Below, piece after piece: positions 10,004 to 24,130 of a stretch of DNA of 64,000 bases. A program made the translations under genes and the position numbers. The stretch's first letter is position 1. Every line of letters starts with the position of its first letter. This DNA is from Zeus faber (taxonomy: Eukaryota > Chordata > Actinopteri > Zeiformes > Zeidae). The notes below the pieces were generated by a model. That model was not told where the DNA came from, did not search any database, and worked only from the letters and a program-made list of their open reading frames with translations. The stretch lies in NCBI GenBank assembly GCA_960531495.1, contig OY482847.1:25053775-25117774 (forward strand), given 5' to 3'.

Positions 10004-10760
10004 GTGTGCCTCGCGATCTGGTCCGCAGGGACACGTCTCCTGCATGACATGATCCCCACTGCAAGACAAGGCAATTTGCCGGAAATGAAACTGCTTCGGG
10101 AGCGTCAAAATTTACGGAACAACTTTTACAGAACATCGACACCGGCTCCCATTCCCACATGACGCAAACACGGAACATTGCCGGTAGATTTACGGCTTTC
10201 AGTGTAAGTGGGAAAGGGGCCTATAAAAGCACCCAATTTGATCAGGTCATATACCAAATTTATCGTCAATCTCTTTGACACCTCCTGCCTAAAAGCAATG
10301 GGATTAATGTTGGAGCGCTCACCGTGTCTTGTTGTTAGTTCTGCTGATAGAACCACAGCCTGGTGCCAAACCGCAGCGCATTGACCGCCTTGAGGCTGCC
10401 TCAAAAATATCAGCAGTAAATGCAGTCGCAGGTGACCCCGAACTCTGTTCCACTCTGGGAAATTATTTTAATTGGTTGTGCAGGTGAAAGGCAGCTAAAA
10501 ATGGAGTGGAGGAAAACAGCAGGAGATGACACGCCTCTCCCTAAACATGCTCAGTTTGAGATGCATTGTGTTTAAATGCACTCCCATGTATCATCAAAAA
10601 TATGTTAAATTAACATTTCTGGGCTGCCGCAAAGCCGAAAAACCAGTTGTGAGGAAAGGGAAAACAAATCAGCGCCTTCTATAATGTAAATACTACAGTC
10701 ATAAAGCGCTGTGTTTATTTTGTGGTGCCTTTCTTCCCCTCCCTTCTCCTTCTTTCGCAG
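10004..10760. other. Unassigned intronic sequence before the last exon
   Basis: A minus-strand open frame at 10126-10404 has no recognised motif. The last 60 bases form a pyrimidine-rich tract that supports the acceptor at 10760. Nothing else is supported. Confidence 0.4.
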
Positions 10761-10868
10761 CAGAGCAGCCAGACGCAGATCGAGGAATCCAGCTCGAAGC
10801 TGGCGGACAACAGGCAAGAGGCCGAGGACGGCCACGGCAGCAAAAAGGAGAAAGGCACAAACAAATAA
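10761..10868 (+). CDS. Terminal coding exon of unidentified gene (35 codons plus stop)
   Basis: A strong acceptor (CTCCTTCTTTCGCAG) introduces a phase-0 frame that starts QSSQTQIEESSSKLADN and ends GSKKEKGTNK before TAA. The first codon is CAG, so a NAGNAG choice could add or drop one glutamine. Composition is Glu/Gln/Ser/Lys-rich, like the two upstream exons, and has no hydrophobic segment, so the protein tail is probably cytosolic or nuclear and disordered. Local GC is higher than in the flanks. The stop codon sits in a TAACCCTAACCC stretch. The identity of the gene is unknown to me; PDZ-ligand, KDEL, CAAX and membrane-anchor endings are all absent. Confidence 0.65.
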   Translation, partial: QSSQTQIEESSSKLADNRQEAEDGHGSKKEKGTNK

Positions 10869-11310
10869 CCCTAACCCACAAACAAATAACACGCGCCGCC
10901 CACGTGGACAGTCGACGTCAGCTGATACGCAGACGACCTCTGCGTCTACCTGGAGGACGTTTTTAAGAGCACACACACTCACACACACACAGAAAAAGGG
11001 AAAAAATATATACATTTCACATACACACATACACGTAAGAGATTCGACCAGATTTGTCAATGAACTTTGTCAGCAAAGGACTTTCGACACCCTTTTTGAG
11101 ACGTCTCCATAGTAAATAAAACTGGCATGCATTCTAGAGTTCTTTTGAGGTAGCACTGGCACTGGTAAACTTCTTTCATGATTGTTCATCTGTTGTAATA
11201 GACTTTTATTTCATTCTATTTTTTATTTTTTTCTTCCGGGGGGAGTGAGAACCCCCGTCCCCGTCCCCGTCCCCGCCCCCGCTTTCTAAATAAATGTGTG
11301 ATCTTTCTAG
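10869..11310 (+). other. 3' UTR with polyadenylation signals
   Basis: After the stop come a (CA)n-like patch (10970-10992), then AATAAA at 11115-11120 and AATAAA at 11289-11294. The second signal is followed by TGTGTGATCTTTCT, a plausible GU/U-rich downstream element. Either could define the transcript end; a third AATAAA lies near 11415 in an A-rich run. Confidence 0.5.
11252..11281. repeat. (CCCCGT)n hexanucleotide tract
   Basis: Four CCCCGT/CCCCGC-type units lie just upstream of the second polyadenylation signal. The minus strand has runs of four or five G separated by single AC or C spacers, a G-quadruplex pattern. Confidence 0.85.
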
Positions 11311-12189
11311 TAAAACAAAAAGAAAAAAAATCCCTTTGCACTGGTTAAAGACTGACACTGTATAACCCTGTTGAATTTGATGAAAAATACAAAAGGAAAA
11401 AAAATACAAAAAAAATAAATACGATTCCAGTATCTAGCGTAGAATATTGTTTCTCACGCCTCATCATAACAAGGTTAATTTCACTCGTCCACATTTTGGA
11501 ATACACACAGGCTGAAGTTGGCTGGCCAACTGTACAACATTTAATATTTCAGCACTCTGCCTGCCGTGAACACACCCGAGGCAAAGAGTCGAAGACTCAC
11601 AATGAGTCGTTTCCCTGAGAATGTGCCATGCACTGAGTAGTTCCTCCACAGTGACCCGTGTGACCCGCCTCTCTGTGCCCTTTCAATACAACTGTAATTT
11701 TCAGTAAATGTGTAAAGAATAAATGGTTGTTTGTGGGAAAACAAAGAAAAAAAAACAACAAAAACAAAAACCTAATGTGCGTGTTTGTTGTTTGTTAATT
11801 AATTACTCCGGAAAGGAAGGAAGTGATTAGGGTGATGAAGCCACGTTCCGTCGAGAAGGAAGGAAGGAAGGAAGGAAGGAGATGGATTGGACCAGGTTGA
11901 TGAGTGGTAGAGTGGAAATGGTAGAGTTAGATCAGCTCAAATAGACAATATCAATAATAAAGTTATAACATTTTTAAAAAGAACAATACAATAAACCTAA
12001 AAATTGAAAAAAAATATTGGAAAATTGGTAATATACAATAAACCTAAAATTCACATTACATTGATTACATTTTAAATAAACAATAAGAAACATATTCTTA
12101 AAATAAACAATAAAATAAATAACAAATTAACCTAAAAATGAATAATAAAAGGTATCCCCAAATTGACAACAAAAAAGGAAAATACACCT
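11311..12189. other. Intergenic, A-rich; short (GGAA)n
   Basis: AT-rich sequence with a GGAA tract at 11855-11880 and many AATAAA/AAACCTAAAA words at 11935-12185. No gene is seen. Confidence 0.5.
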
Positions 12190-12762
12190 AAATCAAAGCT
12201 GCAAGCAGTGATGACCGGGTCCTTGAATTGCAAATGAAAATGAACAAAAAGTGACGTCACGTAAAGTCACGTAAACACAGCCTTTTTTTGAACATCAAAT
12301 TCAATGCTTTGCCACGCCCACACTGTGTTATGAAGAATCATTTACTAATTTAATCGAGAAAGTCGCTTGTAGACACTGAAGATGAGCAAAAAAAATGGCA
12401 CCTTTAATCAAACATGTCCGACTTACTTTTAGGATTTGGTCATGACGACAATATCAATTTTAAAATTTAAAAAAATATATGAAAGTCTAGTGAAGCTACA
12501 TATGTGCACCGAATTTTGTGGGTTTCTGTTGAAAAAAGTGAATAGCTTTGATTTAAAAAAGAAATTCTCGGGGGCACTAGCAGCGATTTTGCCACGCCCC
12601 TGCACAGGACCCATAGAATATCAAATGCCACACGGACCGGTGAGTGTATAAAAGTTTTGTGAGTTTTTGAGTATCTTAAGGCCCCCAAAAAGCCGACTCA
12701 AAAAGTCTGAAGAAGAAGAAGAAGAAGAAGAAGAAGAAGAAGAAGAAGAAGAAGAAGAAGAA
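12190..12762 (+). repeat. Dispersed repeat copy ending in (GAA)n
   Basis: It begins AAAGCTGCAAGCAGTGATGA followed by CCGGGTCC, the same head seen at 23832 and, inverted, at 36222. It ends with a GAA microsatellite at 12709-12762 after GGCCCCCAAAAAGCC. The body includes a perfect CRE-like TGACGTCA (12252-12259) and GCCACGCCC words. No coding capacity is seen; the class is unknown. Confidence 0.55.
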
Positions 12763-14238
12763 TCGGGAGGAGAATGAACGGAGCAATTACAAAATGGAGC
12801 AATAAACAAGAAAAAATCTGACAATATATTTTAGATTAGGAATTCCTATTTTTTATTTATTTATTATTAAATTATAAATATAAAAAATATTATAAAAAGA
12901 GGACCACAGCCTCCCAGAGTGTGGAGTATGTTTGGATTTAAGGTGATATCTTCTCACTGTACAGTCCTTCCGCCTTGTAAAAATAAAAAAACAGAAAACA
13001 AAACGCCCGCGGTGAGGCCTCCTCTGAAGAGACTTTCCGGAGAGCGTCCTTCAGCCCGCTGGTCTCCTGTTTTAGGGACCTGACAGCTCACCCACTGCTT
13101 CCAGCAGCTTAGCGTGCTCAGTTTCCCACTCCTTTGGCATTTGTTGTGGCCACGGGATCCAAAGGTTTTGATGCCGGAAAATGTTAGATGACAGGTGTCT
13201 TCCTGGCGCGTGGTAGAGAGTATACCTCCTTCAGGAAGCCACTGAGAGGCCGCTCAGCGATGGAAGGCCGGGGGCCCGGGCCTGGCCTCCCATGACGGGG
13301 GTTCACAGGCTGCCGGTGGAACCAAGGGACCGTCAGCGACTGGAGCCCCAAGAAAATGAAGATCTACGATACTCAAAGTTCCACGAGGGAGAACATGTAC
13401 AGTATTGGGGGTTGGATTTCCAGAATTTCTCTGATTAGGTTCACGAAAGATATTTTAAGAAAAATACCCATCAATTGGAAACAGAACCCAATGCTTGGCT
13501 TAGGTGTACATTTAAACCCAGTGGTGGAAGGGGGACTCCGACTTTCTACTCAAGTAAAATAAAGTTAATGCCCTCACACTAAAGGACTCTGGTACAAGCC
13601 AACATCCCATTTCTAAGAAATATGAGTACTTGCTATTAAATGCACTCAAATTATTAACATAAAAAGTACTTGATGCCCCGATATAACAGAGCCGAGAATA
13701 CTTCTTAAAGTGATACTGTGCCTTTTTCCGCTTTTATTTTACTGATTAGAATTTTTTTGACGTATGTACGATTTAAAACACATATTGCTCATAATACAAC
13801 GCGATGCAATTGTGTATTACAGCGTGTAACGTCAGTGGATGAGCCGCCTCCATTTCTTGGGAATCTTTAAAAACGCCCCGTCCGCCCCCGCCCCTACTTT
13901 AAAGTAAAGCGCTCCAGCGAGCTGCTCTTTAACACGGCAGGAAGTGGCTGCGTGGCTGAGTTTCAGGACTGCAATGGTCAGCGCTATCATCCCAGGGCAA
14001 AGCTAATTAAACACTCTCTCTAATTGCACACACACCCCCGAGCTTCCCCTCCTCTGCTCTTTCTTTTTTTTTTTTTTATCATCCACATGTGAACGACTGC
14101 AAAAAAGGTCTTCAAGGGGGGCTTGCACGTGTCTCGGCGATGGGCCGACTCAATCCATTCATTTATCCACAGCTCTTAAAGTTCAACTGATGAACGCAGT
14201 AAAAGGACGGATGGCTGCAATAACGCCAATTGGTTGTG
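12763..14238. other. Intergenic, partly GC-rich unique sequence
   Basis: A GC-rich block at about 13005-13345 stands out from AT-rich surroundings but shows no splice-bounded open frame. The remainder includes (A/T)-rich runs. No mobile element was recognised. Confidence 0.45.
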
Positions 14239-14239
14239 A

Positions 14240-14304
<65 letters not shown>

Positions 14305-14338
14305 TGCGTGCGTGCGTGCGTGCATCGTGTGTCCGTGT
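14239..14338. repeat. (GT)n with CGTG interruptions
   Basis: A TG dinucleotide array that changes into TGCG units near 14300. Confidence 0.95.
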
Positions 14339-15965
14339 GTGTTTACCACATTAAGGGTGATTCCGATGGCGTCAGCTGAGTTATCCTTCATGGAACCGTC
14401 CATTAAAAGGGCATATTTTCTTAGTTGTTCATTCTGTCTTGGGTATGTGAATGGGAGCCACCGTAATGGATGGAAATTGATACAAGGAAGCTCTCCTGCC
14501 CTTCTGACTCCACAGTGCGAGGCGTGAATATGACCGTTGTGGAAATAAAAAGCAGACAGTGTTGTTTTTTTATAGCAAAATGACCAAGATTTAGAGGCAC
14601 CTTTCGCTGTTGATTGTTACTGCCCGGCTCTGTGGGACACTCCATCGTCATTGGTTATTAGTGGCAGTCAGTGATCGGTTATTTCTGAATAACAGCCGCT
14701 GTACTCCTATAAACCACCGTTGCCACGGACAGACAATTCTCTGCCCGGTTTCCGGTCCCTCGTATCATGGTGCCTATATGGTAATGTTAATGCTAACACT
14801 AGCTAGTTGCGCCATCTTGTGACACTAAATAGGAACTGCAATGGAAGACGAATAGAGATGATTGTGGATAAGTCCAATTTCGGCAAATAGGTTATTCATT
14901 CATGAAGTTTCTTTTGTAGGACCAGTCTCTACGTTGTGGCAAGAAATACTAGTTATAAAACTAGACATACTAATTATAAAATAATTTCAAACGAATAGTC
15001 AGCCTCAATGTATTATTTTATTTAGTAAGTAGCCATATAATAAGTGGGATAACGTGCAGCCAGCGTATCGTTGCTCCTTACATAGAAAGTGTTGCAGAGT
15101 GTTGTCACGAAGATAACTATTATAAATGATCTACACAGCACTCACAGTTTGTGATTCAAGAACATTTTGAGAGCAAACAGATATCCACAGATGATAGATT
15201 TTACACAGGGTAGAAAGTGGCTTTTAAAAGCCACTCAGCTTTTACCATTGGGGGGAAAAGCTTGCGGCCGCATCGCCGAGAAAGGAAAACTGGAATCGAT
15301 CAACTCCTCCTCCACCATTTGCTGAGCTGACTGTTTAAGGAACTTTAAGCTGTGTGTGATTCCTCGCTTCCATCCATCTCTGATGCTGCATCTTGAGTGT
15401 CAGCGCATTTTGGCCACTTGGCACGCCGTTTGGGAGCGGGTCTCCGCATCATCCTTATGAAGGAGGAGACAGGGCGGTGGAAATGGGTGGTCCGGGTCAA
15501 CCCTCGGTCAGATCCTCCTCAGCTCCCTGCATACGTTTTCAGTCTCCGATTCCAAGACACAGCGACTTCTTTATTTTTTTTTGTGACCTTCTTTTCCTGT
15601 GAGCTTCCACTCTAAATCACTTTGAAATCACTTTAGATGAGACTGCAACGGTCTACAGCAATGGCACTTGTAATGCCATTTAGTGTAAATATAAATATAA
15701 TATATAAATGTATAAATGTGTATATGAAGCACTTCACTTGACTTCACCAAGGTCAGGTTTTCACACGAGGAAAAACATTTCAATTTTGGCTTCACAATTT
15801 GATTCTTCGTGGAGAGGGGGACCGCTTAAAGCTTTTCAAAGGTTTGTGAAAAGGTTTAAATTGATATCAAATGTCTGCAGTAAAAGGGGAAGAAAATTCT
15901 GAGAGAGCAAAAGGGGAGGAGAGAGAGGATGGACCTCTGTTGAAGTTTGTCAATGAATAGTTACT
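14339..15965. other. Intergenic unique sequence with a short palindrome
   Basis: A perfect 20-bp palindrome, AGTGGCTTTTAAAAGCCACT, lies at 15216-15235. No gene or mobile element is supported. Confidence 0.5.
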
Positions 15966-16225
15966 GTGGGTATAGATAGATACTGTGGGTAGGTTGGTAC
16001 TGTAGGTAGGTTGGTACTCTAGGTTGGTTGGTACTGTAGGTCGGTTTGTACTCTAGGTAGGTTGATAGGTCGGTTGGTCGGTTGATAGGTAGGTTGTTAG
16101 GTTGATAGGTAGGTTGGTCGGTTGACGGGTAGGTTGGTCGGTTGACGGGTAGGTTGTTAGGTTGAAGGGTAGGTTGGTTGGTCGACAGGTAGGTTGGTTG
16201 GTCGACAGGTAGGTAGTGCTTGAAG
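15966..16225. repeat. Degenerate GTAG/GTTG/GTCG array
   Basis: Imperfect tandem words of about 20 bp such as GTAGGTTGGTCGGTTGACGG recur. It is a shorter relative of the 17.1-19.3 kb array. Confidence 0.85.
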
Positions 16226-16454
16226 TGGGGGTAAAAAAAAGTGCCAGTACTCCCCTTAGTCACAGGTCGGCTAGGGACGGTTATAAATCTGCTTTATAAT
16301 AAAGAAATATATAAAAGTAAGAGTCCTGTAGTTGATGTATTTGTATTTTATTGGTAGTGTGTGTAAAAAGCGGATCGGCTGATTCTTATTATTGTACAAG
16401 TAGAGTCTTAAAGAATTGTATTTTATGTAATTATAGTGTGTGTGAATCTGTTGT

Positions 16455-16664
16455 ACATTACATTATTACATTGCATTTAGCAGACGCTTTTATCCAAAGC
16501 GACTTACAATTATTCAAACACCGACGGATGCAGCCATCAGGAGCAATGAGGGGTTAAGTGTCTTGCTCAAGGACACTACAGCATGCTGGCAGGAGGAGCC
16601 TGGGATCAAACCAGCAACGCTTAGATTACTGGACGACCAGCTCTACCTCCTGAGCTACCGTCCC
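16455..16664 (-). mobile_element. tRNA-derived SINE with L2-type 3' tail
   Basis: On the minus strand the element starts with an RNA polymerase III A box (TAGCTCAGGAGGTAGAGC, reverse of 16640-16657) and a B box (GGTTTGATCCC, reverse of 16602-16612) spaced as in tRNA-derived SINEs. A central part with TGTCCTTGAGCAAGACACTT follows, then the tail AATTGTAAGTCGCTTTGGAT and AAAAGCGTCTGCTAAATG, ending in TAATG repeats. The tail matches the L2 fragment at 4260-4296, suggesting mobilisation by an L2 partner. The B box has one change from consensus, so transcription competence is doubtful. Confidence 0.8.
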
Positions 16665-17095
16665 CACACTGATGAGGCTTCTGGAGGTGTCGTGGGCCTA
16701 AATCAACCAAACACTGGTGAAGGAAGGTGCCTGCTTGATTTACCCCAGTGAAATGCTCACAAGGGTTGCCCTGAGTTGGTAGGTTGATTTCGCTGGTTGT
16801 GTACTATAATAAGGAGCAAGTTGAGTATGAGATGATGATGAGGCATGTCGCGTATTCTTGACTGGACATTGTGGAATCCCTTACCTACAGCACAAGGACT
16901 TTAACATCTTTCCTGTGAACCCCTGAAACAATGCATTCCTCCTTAGCTCTACTGTATGTGCTAGCACAAAGGATCTATTAACATCTGTTCCTGTGTACTG
17001 AAACCTCCTTTCGCTTGTGTGTGTGTGCGTGTGTGTACTACATTCCCTTGAGGTCAGGGGCTGGTGAACACCAGCCCACTTCAGGCACTGGTTGT
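16665..17095. other. Short unique segment before the satellite
   Basis: It contains GGGTTGCCCT followed by GAGTTGGTAGGTTG at 16763-16785. This phrase recurs three times inside the satellite. Confidence 0.5.
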
Positions 17096-19329
17096 ATGTA
17101 GGTAGGTATGTAGGTTATACTTAGGTAGGTAGGTAGATAGGTAGGTAGGTAGATAGTTAGGTAGTTATGTAGGTACGTAGGTATGTAGGTAGGTAGATAG
17201 TTAAGTAGGTAGGTTATACTTGGGTAGGCTGGTAGATAGGTAAGTAGGTAGATCGTAAAGTAGTTATGTTGGTAGGTTGGGAAGTAGCTGGGTAGATAGG
17301 TACGTAAGTAGGTTGTACCTAGGTAGATAGGTAGGTAGGTAGATAAGTAGGTTGGTGGGTATGTACAGTAGGTAGGTAGGTGGTAGGTAGATATTTAGGC
17401 AGGTGGGTAGATAGGTTGGTAGGTAGGTTGTACTCAGGGAGGTTGGTTGGTAGGTAGGTAGGTATAGTTAGGTAGGTAGGTAGGTAGATATGTAGGTAGA
17501 TGAGTAGGTAGATGAGTAGGTAGGTCGGTAGATAGTTTGGTAGGTAGGTAGGTAGGTAGATAGTTAAGTAGGTAGGTTATACTTAGGTAGGTTGGTAGAT
17601 AGGTAAGTAGGTAGATTGTAAAGTAGTTATGTTGGTAGGTTGGGAGGTAGCTGAGTAGATAGGTACGTAAGTAGGTTGTAACTAGGTAGACAGGTTGGTA
17701 GGTAGATATGTAGGTAGATGAGTAGGTAGGTAGGTAGATGAGTAGGTAGATGAGTAGGTAGGTAGGTAGGTCGATTGGTAGGTATGTGAGTAGGTAGCTG
17801 GTACATAGGTAGTTTGTTAGGTAGGTAGTTAGGTAGTTAGGTAGGTTTTACTTAGTAGGTAAGTAGGTAGGTAGATTGTTAGTTAGTTAAGTTAGTAGGT
17901 AGCTAAATGGGTTGCCCTGAGGTAAGTTGGTTTATAGGTAGGTAGGTAGGTAGGTAGGTAGATATGTAGGAAGATGAGTAGGTAGCTGGTTCATAGGTAG
18001 TTTGGTAGGTAGGTAGATTGGTAGATTGGTAGGTAGGTTGTACTTGGGGAGGTTGGTAGGTAGGTAGGTATAGTTATGTAGGTAGGTAGATATGTAGGTA
18101 GATGAGTAGGTAGGTAGGTAGATGAGTAGGTAGGTAGGTAGATGAGTAGGTAGGTAGGTAGCTAGGTAGGTTGTACTTGGGGAGGTTGGTAGGTAGGTAG
18201 GTATAGTTAGGTAGGTAGGTAGATATGTACGTAGATGAGTAGGAAGGTCGGTAGATAGTTTGGTAGGTTGGTAGGTAGGTAGGGAGGTAGGTAGATAGTT
18301 AAGTAGGTAGGTTATACTTAGGTAGGTTGGTAGATAGGTAAGAAGGTAGATCGTAAAGTAGTTATGTTGGTAGGTTGGGAGGTAGCTGAGTAGATAGGTA
18401 CGTAAGTAGGTTGTACCTAGGTAGACAGGTTGGTAGGTAGGTAGATATGTATGTAAATCAGTAGGTAGGTAGGTAGGTAGGTCGATTGGTAGGTATGTGA
18501 GTAGGTAGCTGGTACATAGGTAGTTTGGTAGGTAGGTAGTAGGTAGGTTGGTTGTACTTAGTAGGTAAGTAGGTAGGTAGATTGTTAGTTAGTTAAGTTA
18601 GTAGGTAGCTAAGTGGGTTGCCCTTAGGTAAGTAGGTTGATAGGTAGGTAGGTAGGTAGGTAGGTAGGTAGGTATAGTTAGGTAGGTAGGTAGATATGTA
18701 GGTGGATGAGTAGGTTGGTAGGTAGATGAGTAGGTAGGTAGGTAGGTAGATGAGTAGGTAGGTATGTAGGTCGATTGGAAGGTATGTGAGTAGGTAGCTG
18801 GTACATAGGTAGTTTGGTAGGTAGGTAGCAGGTAGGTTGGTTGTACTTAGTAGGTAAGTAGGTAGGTAGATTGTTAGTTAGTTAAGTTAGTAGGTAGCTA
18901 AGTGGGTTGCCCTTAGGTAAGTAGGTTGATAGGTAGGTAGGTAGGTAGGTATAGTTAGGTAGGTAGGTATAGTTAGGTAGGTAGGTAGATATGTAGGTGG
19001 ATGAGTAGGGTGGTAGGTAGATGAGTAGGTAGGTAGGTAGGTAGGTAGGTAGGTAGGTCGATTGGTAGGTATGTGTGCAGGTAGCTGGTACATAGGTAGT
19101 TTGGTAGGTAGGTAGGTAGTTAGGTAGGTTGTACTTCAAGATTTTTATTTGTCACATACATATACATACTTTCATACATATATGTAGTGAAATGTAATGT
19201 ACTTGGTGAGGTAGGTAGGTAGGTAGGTAGGTATAGTTAGGTAGATAGGTAGATATGTAGGTAGATGAGTAGGTAGGTAGGTAGATAGATTGGTATGTAG
19301 GTAGGTAGATTGGTAGGTATGTGTGTAGG
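17096..19329. repeat. 2.2-kb GTAG satellite with higher-order repeats
   Basis: The basic unit is GTAG with frequent GATA, GTTG and TATG variants. Longer phrases recur: TTATACT at 17214, 17577 and 18312; GGGTTGCCCT at 17909, 18614 and 18904; and a GGTCGATTGGTAGGTATGTG phrase in four places. Spacings of roughly 290, 360, 705 and 735 bp show segmental amplification rather than simple slippage. Open frames through it are repeat artefacts. Confidence 0.95.
19135..19200 (+). mobile_element. Small LINE/SINE-tail-like insert in the satellite
   Basis: TTCAAGATTTTTATTTGTCA, then CATACATATATGTAGTGAAATG, interrupts the array. This resembles a common fish non-LTR 3' tail. It is too short to classify. Confidence 0.35.
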
Positions 19330-19343
19330 TTCCCCTACACACA

Positions 19344-20033
19344 ATTCCCCTCAAAAAAGTGTTTTAGTCCCTCTTTGAGTCGATCCTGATCCACCTCTCA
19401 GTTGATGGTGGAACAAGTCAAAAGAGAAGTGCTGAAATGGCTCCGAACTGATCTGGCATTAGGATGCATTGCTTCCTTCCATGTGGGCACTTTGGAGTTC
19501 TGCGGAATAAAAAGCAGAGTTTTATAGAGGAGCCAGAGGTCCTGAGAGGCGGCGTGGTGTGGAATAAAAAGTTTTGCTTAGCGTTCCAAAACAACAATAC
19601 TCAATGAGCCGTGCACTGGCCAACAGCAGCGCTCATATAAATAATGGAAACGTCTTAAGTTCAAGCCAATGGATTTCATTTTCCCTCTGAAAGAAGCCTC
19701 ATGAATCAAATATTCTGTCTTTAATTTACTTGCACAACTTTTGAATCGTGTGATTCCACCTCAAATGGCAATCGGTCGACTTCATTAATCGTCTGCAAGC
19801 CCGGCAGAAGAACATTGTCTCAGCCTTCTTGTCGTTTCCAAAATAAAAGCGCTCTGAAGACCACAATCAATGGCTGCGATTTTGTATCATTATGTCTGTT
19901 TGGATCTGAGGCGAAGGTTTGACTCATCCCTGAGAGAAAAAATAAACCACATTCTAAACATAGGACAAATAGGGCGACAGAATGCTACTTGAATTGAGTT
20001 GCTTTGGAAACTATATATACCTTAAAATATATA
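19344..20033. other. Intergenic unique sequence
   Basis: Moderate-complexity sequence with CGGAATAAAAAG-type words repeated at about 19503 and 19560. No gene is recognised. Confidence 0.45.
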
Positions 20034-22999
<2,966 letters not shown>

Positions 23000-23826
23000 A
23001 TCTCAGTTGACATTTCAAGGATTCTTTTCTGATATTTTTTTTCATTAAAGGCAAAGTAATGTTCAAGTTCATAGAATTGTGGACCATGGATTTAAAATAT
23101 CAATCCAACAGATCTATTGACATCTACCAGGTAAGTAGCTATATAAATATACACGTGCATTGATAGTTTGGTCATTTCTAAAGACTACAGAGTGACCCAT
23201 TCCAGCCGCACAATGGCCACGGTCCAACTGGACATTCTCATTCGCAATCTGTTCATTTATAGTAAATAATATCATGACTTCATAAAGCATCTTACTGTAA
23301 ATCTCTTTCTGTTCAATTTAGAACGAGACGTGTTACATGAGACCAACTGAATATTTCAGGTCAAGGTTGTTCGCTTTTCCACAAATGTCTGCTCCGCATG
23401 TGGATCGATTCTCATGAAATTTAAAGCACGAGATCCTTGGCATATATTGTTGCAGTTTAAACGACACCTTAACCGTGTTTCCAGCTTACAGCGAAGTATG
23501 TCTTCCAGATATTTTTAGCCAGGTTGGATATATTTGAGACTGGCGTACTAGCACGTAGGTCTTAAAATCGTTCAATCTTTGGTCGGTTTCTCGTTAATAT
23601 CTGCTCCTATGTGAATCAGTTCGGATGAAACTTCAACCGCGAGGACTTTGTGACAGCGCGGTTTAAACAAGATGCCAATCGTGTTCGCGTGTTATGCCGA
23701 AGTTTGTTTTCCAGATAGTATTAGGCTTCAAAATTCTGAGAATTTTGGTTTATTTTCTTCTTACAATAAAAATAAGGGGCTGATGGACAATAACCGGCTG
23801 GATCCCTAATAATAATAATAATAGTA
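23000..23826 (+). repeat. Dispersed repeat copy ending CCCTAA(TAA)n
   Basis: The 3' end reads GGCTGGATCCCTAATAATAA, as at 59068-59085 and, inverted, at 35304-35320. The 5' limit is not visible. The body has repeated phrases on tolerant spacing (CGAAGTATGTCTTCCAGATA, then CGAAGTTTGTTTTCCAGATA) that suggest an internal duplication. Confidence 0.5.
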
Positions 23827-24130
23827 AACATAGCTGCAGGCAGCAATATACAGGGTCCATTTAGTCATGTTTCGTATGAATTATAGTTTCCCAAAAGACT
23901 TCAAATAAAACCAAAGGTACATTTCATTAAGGAGGGAGACGACAAAAGGACTAACGTTTTACCAATATTTATCAAATAATAAATAACTAATGTACTCACA
24001 AACTAGAAAATTTTGGTTCCTTAGTGGTCAGTGCGGGGTAGTCACAGTGATGGAAGTTGACGTTCGGTCTTGTGTGGTGCAATAACGACGTATTTCTGGA
24101 AGCTTACGAAAAGCAAAGTTATGTAGTTTT
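23827..24130 (+). repeat. Head of a second dispersed repeat, split by the chromovirus
   Basis: It starts AGCTGCAGGCAGCAATATAC then AGGGTCC, immediately after the TAA tail of the previous copy. The LTR element inserted at 24131, and sequence of the same texture resumes at 29195. Confidence 0.5.

Larger units (their letters stand above)
3457..10760 (+). other. Last intron of the gene, repeat-rich
   Basis: The intron runs from GTAACC to a strong CTCCTTCTTTCGCAG acceptor. It contains a GTAG hairpin and array, a hAT-like end with an (AT)n run, an L2 fragment, a long AT-rich unassigned part (4413-6497) and the minus-strand Gmr1-like element. These insertions lie antisense or sense without touching the exons. 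Confidence 0.55.

Noticed and set aside
17096..19329. CRISPR-like regular array
   Set aside because: There are no unique spacers or fixed repeat length; this is a eukaryotic satellite.
18882..19354. Thr/Tyr/Pro-rich minus-strand ORFs
   Set aside because: They are translations of the GTAG satellite and have no independent support.
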